NCBI GenBank assembly: GCA_977006965.1
Contig: OZ345353.1
Span: 1,984,001-2,048,000, forward strand
From: Phymatolithon calcareum
Lineage: Eukaryota; Rhodophyta; Florideophyceae; Hapalidiales
DNA length: 64,000 nt
Direction of reading: 5' to 3'
Position numbers and translations under genes: made by a program. The number at the start of each line of letters is the position of its first letter. Position 1 is the first letter of the stretch. The notes under the pieces were generated by a model. That model was not told where the DNA came from, made no database searches, and saw nothing but the letters and a program-made list of their open reading frames with translations. Positions 9,692 to 20,429 of the stretch are shown here, piece by piece.

Positions 9692-12216
9692 CTACACTGC
9701 CCCGCCTGCAGGGGCGACGCCGTTACCTGTCCCGGCAGGTTCAACTGCACTCGTAATTGCTGGCGGCGCTGGCACTCGAGTAGAATTTCTCTTGGTGTTG
9801 TTGCCAAACGTCCTTCCTTCCACCTTCCCAGCCGCCTTGCGCTGCCTCTCTTCCTTCTCCTTTCCGCGCGCAATAGCTGCCTCAGCGTCCTTGCAGAATT
9901 CGCGAAGCAACCGCAGGATATCCTCCTGTCGTCCACGAGACATCTTGTTCCGTTCTCCAAAGTGCGTCATCATCGACTGCAGTTTCTGCATCATCAGCTG
10001 CCGCAGCGATACAATTTCATCACGCACCTTGACAGCATCTTCGGCAAACTCTTCCATTTCGCTCTTGAATACTGCCAGAGTCTGATCGTCGCCAATTTGC
10101 TTAATTTGTTCAGAAACATTAGAAACACTTTCGAGAAGACCTTGCACTTCATCTCCAATAGCTTCGAGGGACAGTTCCTTCGACCGTGGCAACGTTGGCA
10201 TGTCATCCAAAGGCAGAAGACCCGGCGCATTTTTCTGCAGTATAGCAACGAGATAGTCGAGTAGAGTGTTGCCCTTTGCATCCTTCACAGTGCTCAGCAT
10301 AGCAAGTGCTTCCAATTTAAAACCATGTGCTCCTCCTCGACCAGTACCAGAATTCAGGAAGTTACCAAGTGCCAGCACAAACTCCAATACCTTGGCCAGC
10401 TTCTCCGAGTTCATTACTTCCATAGGGATCATGGCAAACGTATCCATGTTACGAATAACATCCACGGCCTCTTCATTAAACGTCTTGGCAGAAAGCGCGC
10501 ACAGGATCTTCCCTCGCAGTCCCGACAACTCCGCAAGTTCCATCATGAACGCGTCAGTCTTGTCCACTTCATCCTTCATCTTCTGATTCTGGTTAAGTAG
10601 CTGCTCTTCTTCCGGCGTTGGGCAGACGAGCAACAAGGCCTGAAGAGAATTGGTATCAGTCTCCTTGTACGTCGGCACTCGGACAACGTCCTTGATGGAC
10701 TCAGAGCTCATCTTCAGGTTGGCTAGCAGGATGTTAATGTTATGCTTCCGCCTGTGTGGTAACACCTCTGGCCTTACTTCTTGGGCCGCGATCTGGAACC
10801 TTTCCACAACGTCCACACCAAACAGATTATCAATCTCCTCCTCGTCGAGGGCAACATTGTTCTCATCAAGCGTGGGCCAGAAAGAGTTTGCGATAAGGTT
10901 CATAGGCACCTTTTGCCAATGGAGCGGCTTCTTTTGCCTGCCACGTGCAGCATTTTCCTTCCCGGCCACAGTGCCAACAGGAGCCCTTGGAGGTGCTGGT
11001 GCACCGTTCGAAAGTGCTGTACTCTTAGCCTCCGGCTTATCACCCATAGCCTCCGCCTTCTTTCTTGCTGCCATAGCGGCAGCCGCTGCACCACCCGCAC
11101 CCGGACCCTTACCGCCGGCACCAGGGCCTCTACCAGGTCCTGCTCCATTACCAAATCCTCCTCCTGCTCCACCGCCGCCGGCGCCGGGTCCGCCACCCTC
11201 ACCAGGTCCGTAACCCGCTCCGTCGGATCCATCGCCGGCGCCCATGCCTGGACCACCACCACCTCCAGGACCATATCCGCCGCCAGCGCCACCGCCAGCA
11301 CCCCCACCGCCGCCTCCAAGGGCGCCTTCAGCATACGCTTCCGGGATGGTGACCATCTCACCACCCTTTGTGCGAGCACCCTTTGTTTTGGAGTCGACAC
11401 CAATCCAAGCCGTAATGATGTTTCCATCCTTATCGACACCAGCCACAACCTTGCGGCGTCGCCCACGACCGAGTGGGCCGACCTGACGCTGCTTCACGGC
11501 GTATCGAGCGGGATCGATGAAGAAACCGAACTGACCACGTTCGAATCGGACTGTGACGTGTAAAATGTTGCCATCGCACAATCCGACGTAAAATCGAATG
11601 TGGGGTTTTCGAAATGCATGCAGAATGAAATGGACGATAATCGTGAGGAGTGCCAAAGAAATTTCAATGACAAACGGCGAATCGAACGGTGAATCCATTG
11701 ACGAACAAACCCGAACGTTTCGCAACGGAAAGAAGGAATTTAGAAAATGATCCACGAAAAAAATTTCCACCATTCGTCGACGCGCAATACAATTGAATTA
11801 AAATTGAATTAATGTAAGTTAGCGTCATGAAATTATGGAGGACAACACATCCCATCATCCAAACGTCGGCCGCCATCCCAACCCGCAGCGCCGCGGAACC
11901 AAAGAGGTGCCCTTACGGAAACCGTCGCATTGCGCATGCGGCGTGTCCAACGAGGATACATGCCGACCCCTTCAAAAGCACACGCGAGTTTTCGATTCCC
12001 TGCACTGGAACGCTTTGCGGGTCGGCGCTCGCATTGCGACCTTGGCGCTCCCCAAATTCGCATATTGGGCGGATCCGGTGGCATGATGATGGGGTACGAA
12101 AGCGGAGGAGAAGACGACAACTTACCGAACTCATGAGCCATGGACTGCAAACGAGCAAGCACATCAGCTCCGAGGCGATCCTCGAGCTTGGTGCTCGGCT
12201 TTGCGGTACGCGACAT
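9692..12216 (-). CDS. FH2-domain formin with a glycine-rich region in place of a classical FH1
   Basis: The model is exon 1 12216-12126 (MSRTAKPSTKLEDRLGADVL...) joined to exon 2 11550-9692, across a 575-bp GTAAGT...GTCACAG intron in phase 1, giving 649 residues. Residues from about 107 to 200 are almost pure Gly with Ala and Pro. The FH2 domain runs from about 245 to 600, with KKPLHWQKVPMN at its start (the lasso/W motif), GNFLNSGTGRGGAHGFKL (the GNxxN signature) and ALAMLSTVKDAKGNTLLDYL. FH2 dimers nucleate actin filaments and track their barbed ends. The tail has a coiled-coil-like charged stretch and ends in Pro/Ala. Unspliced, the frame would begin at 11773 with a hydrophobic segment; I treat that as intron because the splice sites and frame fit well. 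The exon 1 link is inferred. Confidence 0.88.
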
Positions 12217-14345
12217 TGTTGAAACGCGGGTACTGGGGACGCGCGCAGTGTTGACTCTTGAATAATTGCTAGGCGCGGAAGCTTTCCGTGCGAAAGGCGC
12301 TCACTAAGGCCGCAGCAGAGAGAGAAGGCCACCGACCGAAGGACGGTGGACGATGCAACTGGCAGGGACGGCAGTCTGTTTCGCCCTTGCGTAGTTGACG
12401 CAGGAGAGTACTGCGTCGCGCGCTGGGATGTATGTGGCAGCAGCGGCACAAGTTTAGTTTTACAGTAGCGGACCCGACGTAGTGGCCCCATGTAATGCTT
12501 TCACTCGTGCCAAGTACGGTTTCTGCTTTACAGTATTCCCGCGTTTTTCTTCAATACTGTACCAGCTCAAGACGCTTGGCATATTGCAATGGTTTAAAAT
12601 AAGAATCAAAAATATAGCTCTCACTTTCATCCGTCACTGTTAGATACTGTATCTATGGAGCGTTAGAAAAATTACATTACTCTTCTACACTTTTTCTAAC
12701 AGCTTTTTTCAATAAGGTCTCCCCCATTCCCGACTATTTAACGGGTATGACAGGTTGCAGAGAATTACCGCATTATGATTATCACATCGTGTTGGTACTT
12801 GTGTTCTATACATAAATGAGGCCTGATTTTTGAGATTCTTTTTTATAAAAACGTGCAATGAGGCGCTGTTTACAGTGTTTGGCATTGCCTTCCGCGGCTC
12901 AGCGAGGCAAACCAGATGGTACATTAGGGGCTCATGGGTTCATCGAAAAAGCTCATACCTGTACTAGTGCCTTGTAATGCATGTCATACTTTTAGGTAAT
13001 TCAAGAGCGTTGACCACTTGTCTGAAGAGGAATGGATCAAAGTGCATCAGTTGCTGCAGTGTGGTGGCCGGACTGCACAGGTGCCTCATCCGGTAAGTGT
13101 CGAAGTATCATCCTGATCAACCCGAGTGACGTTTGGTCACCATTCCCCAGAGAGCATGGTTTACGGAATGATGCGGCTCCGAAAAGAGTGGACGATGCGT
13201 CGCATTTGGAAGTGCGTTGGCAGGTTCTGTATACGAGAGCTGTAGGCGAGGGAAACCGAAAATGATAAAGCTTTGTGGGTCTTCATGTTGCAGTATGAGG
13301 ACGCTGACAAAGCGCTGACGATAGAAAAACAGTGTCTTAATACGAAGGAAGGTTTTGGTGGAGTGCCGTTTTTGAACGATTGTGCAAGAAATGGGCGAGG
13401 AGGTTGCGAACTCAGGATGAATTGCGAATCATCTGAATCACTGCCCTTTTCCAAGCGGATTTTTGGAGCATTTGGACACCTGTGGACCCACGAGGAAGGG
13501 AAGAGGTGATTGACGGTACGCAGGGACGTCAGGTGCCCGACGGGACGGGGTGAACGGGATGCTTGGGGTGACGATCACTGGGAGAAAAAATAGATGTGAA
13601 TACTAAAGTCTATAAATAGGGCTTTAGTTTATAATACGCTTCTCACACAGGAGCGGTTAAGGCACCTGTGCTAACACATATTAATCTCATAAATTCATCT
13701 CCAAATAGCAATTCAATTCAACTACAGACACTATTTTCCGAAACACGTGCTATGCATCCAAGCATGTGATGCACAGTACAGTATCGGTGAGAATAATAAG
13801 TTTCAGGTCCAGCTTGCTATTTAACCAACACTTGGTATGTCTATTGTTTTGGTTTAAAGTTGAAATCCGAGCCGTCCTCTCTTTCCTGTTGTGACAGTAG
13901 ATTAAAGAAAGTCCAGTGCCTAAATTTTGTGGTGTCAGAGATCGAGAGCAAGGCACTCCCTTTTAATGGCATAGAGTTTTTCTTACCAAATTCATGTGCA
14001 CACATTTCTCCGTTTCTTCTGGAGCATTTGTTTCTCACGCCGTTGAGGCATTGTGGTTTGTTCAACCTGCTGGCCCTAGAGTCTGCTGTTGATTTGGTAA
14101 AAATTCCCTCCTCCCTACATCGTCCTGATGTGCACCTTGTGGACTGATGCAGCTGAAGAAATGACGGAACTGTAGGGACCTATAATACTCGGGTGTGGTA
14201 GTCGCAAAAAAGTAACAGTTACGGTGTACTAGCAGATGATTATTCTGTACTAACATTACTGCTCCGCTCCTTGAGGTTTGTGAAACTGCTCTGGGTATTA
14301 CTGCAGCGACTGACCACTGCGATATCTAAGTAGAATCGCATTGTT

Positions 14346-14386
14346 CCAATAAATGTATCTCTTCATATGAAGAGGTACATTTGTTG
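14346..14386. repeat. Near-perfect palindrome, 16-bp core arms
   Basis: The core arms AAATGTATCTCTTCAT and ATGAAGAGGTACATTT are inverted copies with one mismatch and no loop, and pairing extends weakly outward into CCAATA / TGTTGA. No gene explains it. Confidence 0.85.
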
Positions 14387-14444
14387 AATGCAAAATATGT
14401 TCTGAACCAATGCGTGACGACAAGTGCATGAATGCGATCTCGTT

Positions 14445-14493
14445 AGAGCAGCGGCATAATGAAGGGCAAGCTTCTTCACTATGCCGCTGCTCT
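14445..14493. repeat. Hairpin with 20-bp arms and a 9-nt loop
   Basis: The arm AGAGCAGCGGCATAATGAAG (14445-14464) is matched by CTTCACTATGCCGCTGCTCT (14474-14493) with one mismatch. The stem is GC-richer than the neighbouring palindrome and would be stable in RNA. Confidence 0.88.
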
Positions 14494-14708
14494 GCGAAGA
14501 GTATGGGATTTCACGCGGAGGGTTGAGGGAAAGCGATTGGACAGACCCAACTTGCCCCTAGCTTGAAAGATGCACAAGTGTTCAACCATGCTGATTGTAG
14601 ACTATAGCTCGAGGACATCTCTGCACAAAGGAAGGAAAGACTTTTAATCCGCAACATATTTCACTTCGCATTCACTCAAACGGATACTTACAAATGCTAA
14701 GAAAGGGA

Positions 14709-17555
14709 CTAACATGCGCCCATCAACAGTTCCGGAAGCACGACCGCAATCTCTGCAATCATTTGTTCTTCGTTCAGCTCGCGATTCGCAGTCATATCGT
14801 TCCCTCTTGTTCTCCCCTGATACCGCGCAAAGATCTCCTCCGTCAGATTCTCATGCACGCAAGCGACATCGTCTCTGCAATCCACGCTCAGACCTTCTCT
14901 TCGAAGAGCCACAAGAATTCCCTGTGGTGTGAAAACTCGCTCAAGATCAACGAATGAGCTCGGAATGCTTACAATTTGTCGAAACACCCTGCTCAGATTG
15001 GGGTATAGATATCCGTTTACCTTCCACCACGCAACTCCAACATTCCCATTGTTCTCTTTCCCATACGATTTCTCTTGATGCCTAAACCGTTCCAGTTCGT
15101 TTTCCATTAGCTTCCTCCTTACCTCTTCGGGATCCTCCTCGACCTGCCTTGGAAAAAGACCGCCTTGAAATTCATTTTCGAACACTCCGCCATCTCCCAT
15201 TTGTCCATCCCGTAGCAAAGCCGCACTGCCTTCCCCTACATTTTGCTGCCTCTTAGACGCCAAAGCATCCATTGAGCACATCATCATGGGTATGAGCACT
15301 CCTCTGTCGTATTCGTCCAAAAGCCCTTTCACATGCCTCTTGACAACCGTCTCGTCAATGCCACCGGGCGGACGATCACGAAACTGGAACAGTTGTACCT
15401 GCATCAAACGCTTCGTCATCTGCAGAAGCTCGGCCATGGATGAATAGCGCGGGTCTGTTGCGACAGCGAGAAAGTAGTATGCACGCTCGGGGCAATAAGA
15501 TATCAATGGCTCGATGACTACCTCTAGGCCCTGCATCATGCGACTAACGAACCAGCCCTCGAGAGCAGCTATCTTTTCGCTTTGTTCCTTCGCGTCTTCA
15601 AACATCGCAGTCGATAACATTGGCTCCCCATCGTCCTCCATCGAGAGTTGATCTGTTGTCTGCGAAATTGCAAGCAACTGATCGCAATTCTCTGTTACGA
15701 GACGCATCAACCTGTGCACTGCGTCAGGCAGTAACCAACGCCCGCTTGCATTCGCACAGATTCGATGGACGTTTCTAAGCGCCTTGACAACGGCACACAC
15801 ATATAAAAGCTGATCGGGCTGCAGTCCCTGCGTTTGGTGTCCACTACTTTCAGACGAGAAAAGCAAGTGTCTCTTCTGCACAATGCGCTTCCAACTACGG
15901 AACATTGATATGAATTTTGAGTTGACCCACGGAGTAAGCAGCGTTTTGTCCTCTTCTGAGTCTTCCTTATCGCACGGCAAGGAAGACGATCTTACCTTAC
16001 GGTATTCAGATTCCTTAGTTCTGTTAATACACGCAATAAGAGACGAAACAGCTTCCGCTACTTCTTCAAAAGAGACATTCGGTGCTCCGACGGCACCCAG
16101 CTCGGATTCGTAAGCAAAGGCGGCCTCGTTCTTGTAAGCACGGTTAACGGCAGAGGAAATGGACTCAGCTAGACAGGGGACTTCGAAGAAGGGGACACCG
16201 TGCGAGGCCACAGCGTGTTGCACGCCGTCGCCGTTTGCAGAGCCGATACCACCGACGCGTGCGGCAATCTGGCACAACAGGTTCTCGCCTTCGGGGCAAC
16301 CGGCTTCGACGGCGACAACTTTGTCCAGGACACTGTGTGTCTCCAAGAGTTCGCGTACATTACGAGCTGCATTCTCCACCATATCATCACCCTCACAAAG
16401 AACCGTGACATTGCCGAGACTGCAGCACTGGCTTTCCCACTTCTCGTCTAGAAAATGAGCCAGAAGCGAGTAAACTCGCTGTTCTCCACGCTGCATCCAC
16501 AAATCCCACGATAGAGACACGGCCACAGCAGTTGCCGCGCACTGCACGACTTCCGAGCGGACAAATGTCGCCAATTTCGGCAGAACTTCGTTTATCATGC
16601 ACGCTCGAGTGGGAGGAATGATCGAATCCTTCTCCCTGCGCTGCGCCCAACGACGGAACCAGGGATCATCTAGCACGGACAACGGTGTGAGCGACTTGCA
16701 CAAGGCGGCTGCGAGTTCTTGCTCCGCCGCACGTGTTTGAGCATGACGAACCCCCATGCCCCGCACCTTGCGTCGCTTAGCGTCTCCCGGCACGCTTCCT
16801 AGCACGGGGGCTTCTGAGTGCCCCGGGCAGCGCTTCAGATAGGACATACCGTTTACAGAGTTAGCGACAGCCGCTGGGGCACCTTCCGCAATTACCGCGC
16901 TGCTCGGCCCCGAATTACCACTGGCAACCGGGGGCGCGGCGCCCTCTACAAGCCTACGCACAACCTCAAGGGTAGCACAATGTGTGCGGTTGGCATGGTT
17001 GTACAATGCTGATGTGCCGCCCTTGGTGGATGAAAAATGCTTGACGACGAAGCCGAAGGGACGCCGTTGTTTCCGACCGGAGAGGACCTGAAGGCGGATT
17101 TCTTCAACCTTTTCCGGGGTCGGGTTAACGCGGACGCAGAGCAAGCAGCGGTAACATGAGAAGTTCTGGCGTTCGTTTGGAGCAGAGGTGCCTCCATCGT
17201 TTGCGCCACGAAGTTCCTCGAAGAACGCCATGGCCGGCCCCACGCGGCGTCGCGTCAGGCTTTGAAGACGTTGCCAGTTTTCGAAGATCATGGCACTATC
17301 ACTGGTGCGATTCACGTCTTCCTCGGAGAGCACCGCTGGTGCAGCTTCAACGGATGCGCCGGCATTGGGCTGGAGCGGGGAACATGCAGGACATAATGGA
17401 GGGATGGATGCCCTTGCATCGGGAGAGACGTCTGCATCACATGAGCTGCAGCGGGCATGCGGCTGTGGATGCTGGTGATGCGGTACTGAGAGTTCAAGCT
17501 TTGCTGGCGTAGTGGTCGAGCCCGAGGGGTCCGCATGATGAGCGGACGACGCCAT
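14709..17555 (-). CDS. hAT-transposase-derived protein with BED zinc finger, probably domesticated
   Basis: A single intact frame of 948 residues. The N terminus has a possible zinc ribbon (CSSC at 36-39, CPAC at 55-58). A BED-type finger follows (CYRCLLC with C137 and C140, then NHANRTH with H187 and H192). The middle has the RNase-H-like start of hAT transposases (SLSWDLWMQRGEQRVYSLLAHFL), keeping the first catalytic Asp. The C-terminal dimerisation domain is clear: YPNLSRVFRQIVSIPSSFVD, then ERVFTPQGILVALRREGLSV. Where hAT enzymes have the second Asp (TDNAxN) this protein reads VVAVEAGCPEGENL, and the usual CxxHxLNL reads CLAESISSAV. Loss of catalytic residues in an intact long frame between host genes argues for a host-adopted DNA-binding protein rather than an active transposase. 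I found no terminal inverted repeats. It diverges from MLH1 across 412 bp. Confidence 0.82.
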   Translation of the reverse strand: MASSAHHADPSGSTTTPAKLELSVPHHQHPQPHARCSSCDADVSPDARASIPPLCPACSPLQPNAGASVEAAPAVLSEEDVNRTSDSAMIFENWQRLQSLTRRRVGPAMAFFEELRGANDGGTSAPNERQNFSCYRCLLCVRVNPTPEKVEEIRLQVLSGRKQRRPFGFVVKHFSSTKGGTSALYNHANRTHCATLEVVRRLVEGAAPPVASGNSGPSSAVIAEGAPAAVANSVNGMSYLKRCPGHSEAPVLGSVPGDAKRRKVRGMGVRHAQTRAAEQELAAALCKSLTPLSVLDDPWFRRWAQRREKDSIIPPTRACMINEVLPKLATFVRSEVVQCAATAVAVSLSWDLWMQRGEQRVYSLLAHFLDEKWESQCCSLGNVTVLCEGDDMVENAARNVRELLETHSVLDKVVAVEAGCPEGENLLCQIAARVGGIGSANGDGVQHAVASHGVPFFEVPCLAESISSAVNRAYKNEAAFAYESELGAVGAPNVSFEEVAEAVSSLIACINRTKESEYRKVRSSSLPCDKEDSEEDKTLLTPWVNSKFISMFRSWKRIVQKRHLLFSSESSGHQTQGLQPDQLLYVCAVVKALRNVHRICANASGRWLLPDAVHRLMRLVTENCDQLLAISQTTDQLSMEDDGEPMLSTAMFEDAKEQSEKIAALEGWFVSRMMQGLEVVIEPLISYCPERAYYFLAVATDPRYSSMAELLQMTKRLMQVQLFQFRDRPPGGIDETVVKRHVKGLLDEYDRGVLIPMMMCSMDALASKRQQNVGEGSAALLRDGQMGDGGVFENEFQGGLFPRQVEEDPEEVRRKLMENELERFRHQEKSYGKENNGNVGVAWWKVNGYLYPNLSRVFRQIVSIPSSFVDLERVFTPQGILVALRREGLSVDCRDDVACVHENLTEEIFARYQGRTRGNDMTANRELNEEQMIAEIAVVLPELLMGAC

Positions 17556-17694
17556 ACAGTAACCCAGATGCAGCCGCTGTTACACTGATGTCAGTTTCAT
17601 GTAGGAGTGAAGTTTCGCCAAAAGTTGGCGTGGGCAGTTTCATGGGCACTCGAGTGAAGCTGCTACGATTCTATTTGAGTTCGAAATTTCGGCC

Positions 17695-17729
17695 AAAATT
17701 TAAGATTTTATTAAAAAATCTCAAATTTT
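17695..17729. repeat. AT-rich hairpin in the hAT-like/MLH1 divergent promoter
   Basis: AAAATTTAAGATTTT (17695-17709) is mirrored by AAAATCTCAAATTTT (17715-17729) with one mismatch and a 5-nt loop. It lies within the 412-bp divergent promoter interval. Confidence 0.8.
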
Positions 17730-17967
17730 GTTATTTTGCACCTGATTTGTTCAGTTTTGAGAACACCAATTGCAAATTTTGGGTGAAGGTTCAAGACTGG
17801 CCCTTTGCTTTGGCGCAAATCACCAATAACGGAACGTTCTCCAATTTGCTTGATGCAACGAACGTCAAAGTACAGTAGAAAACATTAAATGTTGGGATCT
17901 ATTTGTCCGAAGAGTTCTACTTTCTGCGTGATAGTGAGCTCCACGCCACGCACGAGGGAATGTCATC

Positions 17968-20334
17968 ATGGATGCGGACAGCCCGTGTCCCGCCGCACCC
18001 AGTGGGAAGATCAAGCGTCTGCCTGACTCTGTCGTAAATCGGATTGCGGCCGGGGAGGTCGTCTTGCGACCGAGCGCTGCTCTTAAGGAGTTGCTTGAGA
18101 ACAGTCTGGATGCAGGGGCGCGCAATATTACAGTTTGCGTCCGCGGCGGCGGAATGAGGTTGCTGCGAGTTACTGATGACGGTCACGGGATAGTCGCCGA
18201 CGATCTTCCCTTGTTGTGTCATCGCTTCGCCACCTCCAAATTGCGCACTTTTGATGACCTCCGCACCGTCGCTACGTTTGGCTTCCGTGGAGAGGCACTG
18301 GCATCTGTGTCCCACGTTGCTCGTGTGTCCGTTCTTACCAAGACCGACGACTCCCGCCTCGGCTATTCGGCGTCCTATCTTGACGGCGCTCTTCGCGGCA
18401 TCCCGCGCCCTGTTGCAGCCGTAAAGGGTACTTCACTTTCTGTTGAGGATCTGTTTTACAATCTCGCCACTCGCCGCAACGCCTTGCGAGCCACTGGCGA
18501 GGAGTACCGTGCTATTGTGGATGTTGTCGCGCGCTACGCGATTCGGTATCCCAATGTTGCGTTTGTCTGCAAAAAGCTCCATGAAAAAGGAAACGCCAGT
18601 CAGCGCCCAGACGTTCGTACCCTGCCTGACGCATCCGCCACTGAGAACATCCGTGCTGCGTTTGGAGCACATGTTGCACATGAATTACTGAACGTCGATG
18701 CAGAACTTGCGGACAAAGGCGTAAGCGTGCAGAGTTTGGTAACCAAAGCGAGTTTTAACTTGAAGAAGCGCATTTTCGTGCTTTTCATTAATGGGAGACT
18801 GGTTGAGTGCGCGCCATTGAAACGTGCCATTGATGCTGCTTTTGCCGGTTTCTTGCCAAAGGGGTCGCATCCCTTTGCCTATGTGAATGTTACGATGAGA
18901 CAGGAGGATATCGATGTCAATGTGCATCCAACGAAAAAGGAGGTCAGGTTCTTGCATGAAACTGAAATTATTGACACATACGTAGCCGCACTATTGGAAA
19001 ATCTGAAGAGGTCGGAGTCTTCCCGAACTTTTATGGCACAGACTGTTATAGGGTCTAAGGGTCCTAACTCATCCATGCGCGTTATGAGAAGTAAGGACTC
19101 CGTAGAGGATAAGAACGAAGAGGACGATGATTGCTCTGACCGTGATGAAGAGTACCACGAGAAACCGCTTCCAAAGAGTAGATTTCTAGATCTTGAAGCC
19201 GGGGTCGGCTCAGGGCGTGGAAGTGGCAGCAGAGACTCTCGTCGCCCACAGTCCAATTTACTGGATGCTCTTGGAGAACCAGGTTCTGATGGAGGTATTG
19301 AAGATCCTATCGTCACAGCCAATGAATCTGGTTCTGAATCAGATTGTATCACGTCCTCGAGACCTTCTTCGTCGCGACCGCCTTCATCACGACCTGCTTC
19401 CTCACTTCAGAAGCTGAAATCTGCTCCTCAGTTTATGGTACGCACAGGTCCTAATACACCGGTTGGGACTCTTGACTCTTATTTCACCCCAACCGGGAAA
19501 GCGTCGCCGGCCGTTGGACTTGCGAAATGGAGAAGGAGAAGGAGCAATGCAACCCCGCTGCTAACTTCTATCCGACAAGAGATTCAGGCGCTGCGCCAGA
19601 ACCGGCACCAGAAGATTGCTGAAATTTTCAAGGACCATGCCTTTGTGGGGGTAGCCTCTGGAAAGTACGCGCTTATACAGCACAGGACAAGTCTCCTACT
19701 TGCAGAGATAGCACCAGTTATTCGCGATGTGATGTATAGGCAGATACTGATGCGTTTTGCAGACTACAACGTCATCTCGCTCCAGCCATGCGTTAAGCTC
19801 ACCCGGCTCCTGGGTTCTCACATTGCCTCCGTGTCTGAATCAGAAAGGGCAAATGTATCATGCGAAAAATGCGTTGAGACGCTTCTTGAACGAAGAGATT
19901 TGCTGGGGGACTACTTCTGCATCAAGATTTCTGATGATTCATGGGAAGATGCAACGCTGAGCTCGTTTCCGCTTATTTTCCCGGGCGTTATGCCGAACCT
20001 GGCACGTCTTCCATCATTTTTGTTTGTCTTAGCAACTGGTATAGACTGGGGTCAGGAAAAACCGTGCTTACTCGGGATCGCATCTGCATTGGCAGATCTT
20101 TATGGGTTCCATTGGATACCAACAAATGGTGAAGTGGGCGATTCTGTCGTGAGACTGGAGAATGTCTCTTCTTCCGTTGGGCTTGAAAACGAAAGACGAG
20201 AATGGTTGATACAGCATGTTTTCTTTGCAAGTCTGCGGGCCGATTACGACCCTCCGTTGTCGTTCTACGCCGATAACATTGTTCGCGAAATCACTTCAAC
20301 GTCTAAGCTCTACAAAATATTTGAGCGATGCTAG
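17968..20334 (+). CDS. MLH1: DNA mismatch repair protein MLH1
   Basis: An intronless frame of 788 residues. The GHKL ATPase motifs are in order: IAAGEVVLRPSAALKELLEN with ELLENSLDAGA at 41-51, DDGHGI at 70-75, ATSKL at 88-92 and FGFRGEALAS at 104-113. The transducer domain follows, with KKRIFVLFINGRLVE and VNVHPTKKEVRFLHE. An acidic, Ser-rich linker spans about 350-530. The C-terminal domain starts near AEIFKDHAFVGVASGKYALIQH and ends KLYKIFERC-stop; the terminal FERC is the hallmark of eukaryotic MLH1 and contributes to the MutL-alpha endonuclease site of its PMS partner. MLH1 acts with PMS1/2 (mismatch repair) or MLH3 (meiosis) in the nucleus. It converges with the M14 gene, the stops being only 95 bp apart. 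Confidence 0.97.
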   Translation: MDADSPCPAAPSGKIKRLPDSVVNRIAAGEVVLRPSAALKELLENSLDAGARNITVCVRGGGMRLLRVTDDGHGIVADDLPLLCHRFATSKLRTFDDLRTVATFGFRGEALASVSHVARVSVLTKTDDSRLGYSASYLDGALRGIPRPVAAVKGTSLSVEDLFYNLATRRNALRATGEEYRAIVDVVARYAIRYPNVAFVCKKLHEKGNASQRPDVRTLPDASATENIRAAFGAHVAHELLNVDAELADKGVSVQSLVTKASFNLKKRIFVLFINGRLVECAPLKRAIDAAFAGFLPKGSHPFAYVNVTMRQEDIDVNVHPTKKEVRFLHETEIIDTYVAALLENLKRSESSRTFMAQTVIGSKGPNSSMRVMRSKDSVEDKNEEDDDCSDRDEEYHEKPLPKSRFLDLEAGVGSGRGSGSRDSRRPQSNLLDALGEPGSDGGIEDPIVTANESGSESDCITSSRPSSSRPPSSRPASSLQKLKSAPQFMVRTGPNTPVGTLDSYFTPTGKASPAVGLAKWRRRRSNATPLLTSIRQEIQALRQNRHQKIAEIFKDHAFVGVASGKYALIQHRTSLLLAEIAPVIRDVMYRQILMRFADYNVISLQPCVKLTRLLGSHIASVSESERANVSCEKCVETLLERRDLLGDYFCIKISDDSWEDATLSSFPLIFPGVMPNLARLPSFLFVLATGIDWGQEKPCLLGIASALADLYGFHWIPTNGEVGDSVVRLENVSSSVGLENERREWLIQHVFFASLRADYDPPLSFYADNIVREITSTSKLYKIFERC

Positions 20335-20429
20335 TCACGTGCAGCAGCACAACCAACTAAAGCTACTAAATCCGATTAAGTCTTTTCTTTATTGTACACA
20401 TGGCCAAAGTAAGCACAACACCCTTCTTC

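Larger units (their letters stand above)
12217..14708. other. Long spacer with possible exon fragments and hairpins
   Basis: No complete gene is supported in these 2.5 kb. Around 12992-13500 on the plus strand there are short coding-like pieces in shifting frames: HLSEEEWIKVHQLLQCGGRT before a GTAAGT at 13093, and FWWSAVFERLCKKWARRL near 13355-13410. They could be exons of an unrecognised gene or a decayed one. Two hairpins at 14346-14386 and 14445-14493 are listed separately. TACAGTA/TACTGTA motifs recur (12530, 12556, 12646, 13777). Confidence 0.4.

Noticed and set aside
10650-11213. 187-codon plus-strand frame with long polyproline, opposite the formin
   Set aside because: It is the antisense of the glycine-rich formin region; the FH2 frame on the minus strand is clearly the real one.
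12217-12491. 192-codon minus-strand frame upstream of the formin start
   Set aside because: Overlaps formin exon 1 in another frame, no domain, composition not coding-like.
13860-14147. 95-codon plus-strand frame
   Set aside because: No domain, no supporting splice or regulatory context, AT-rich spacer.
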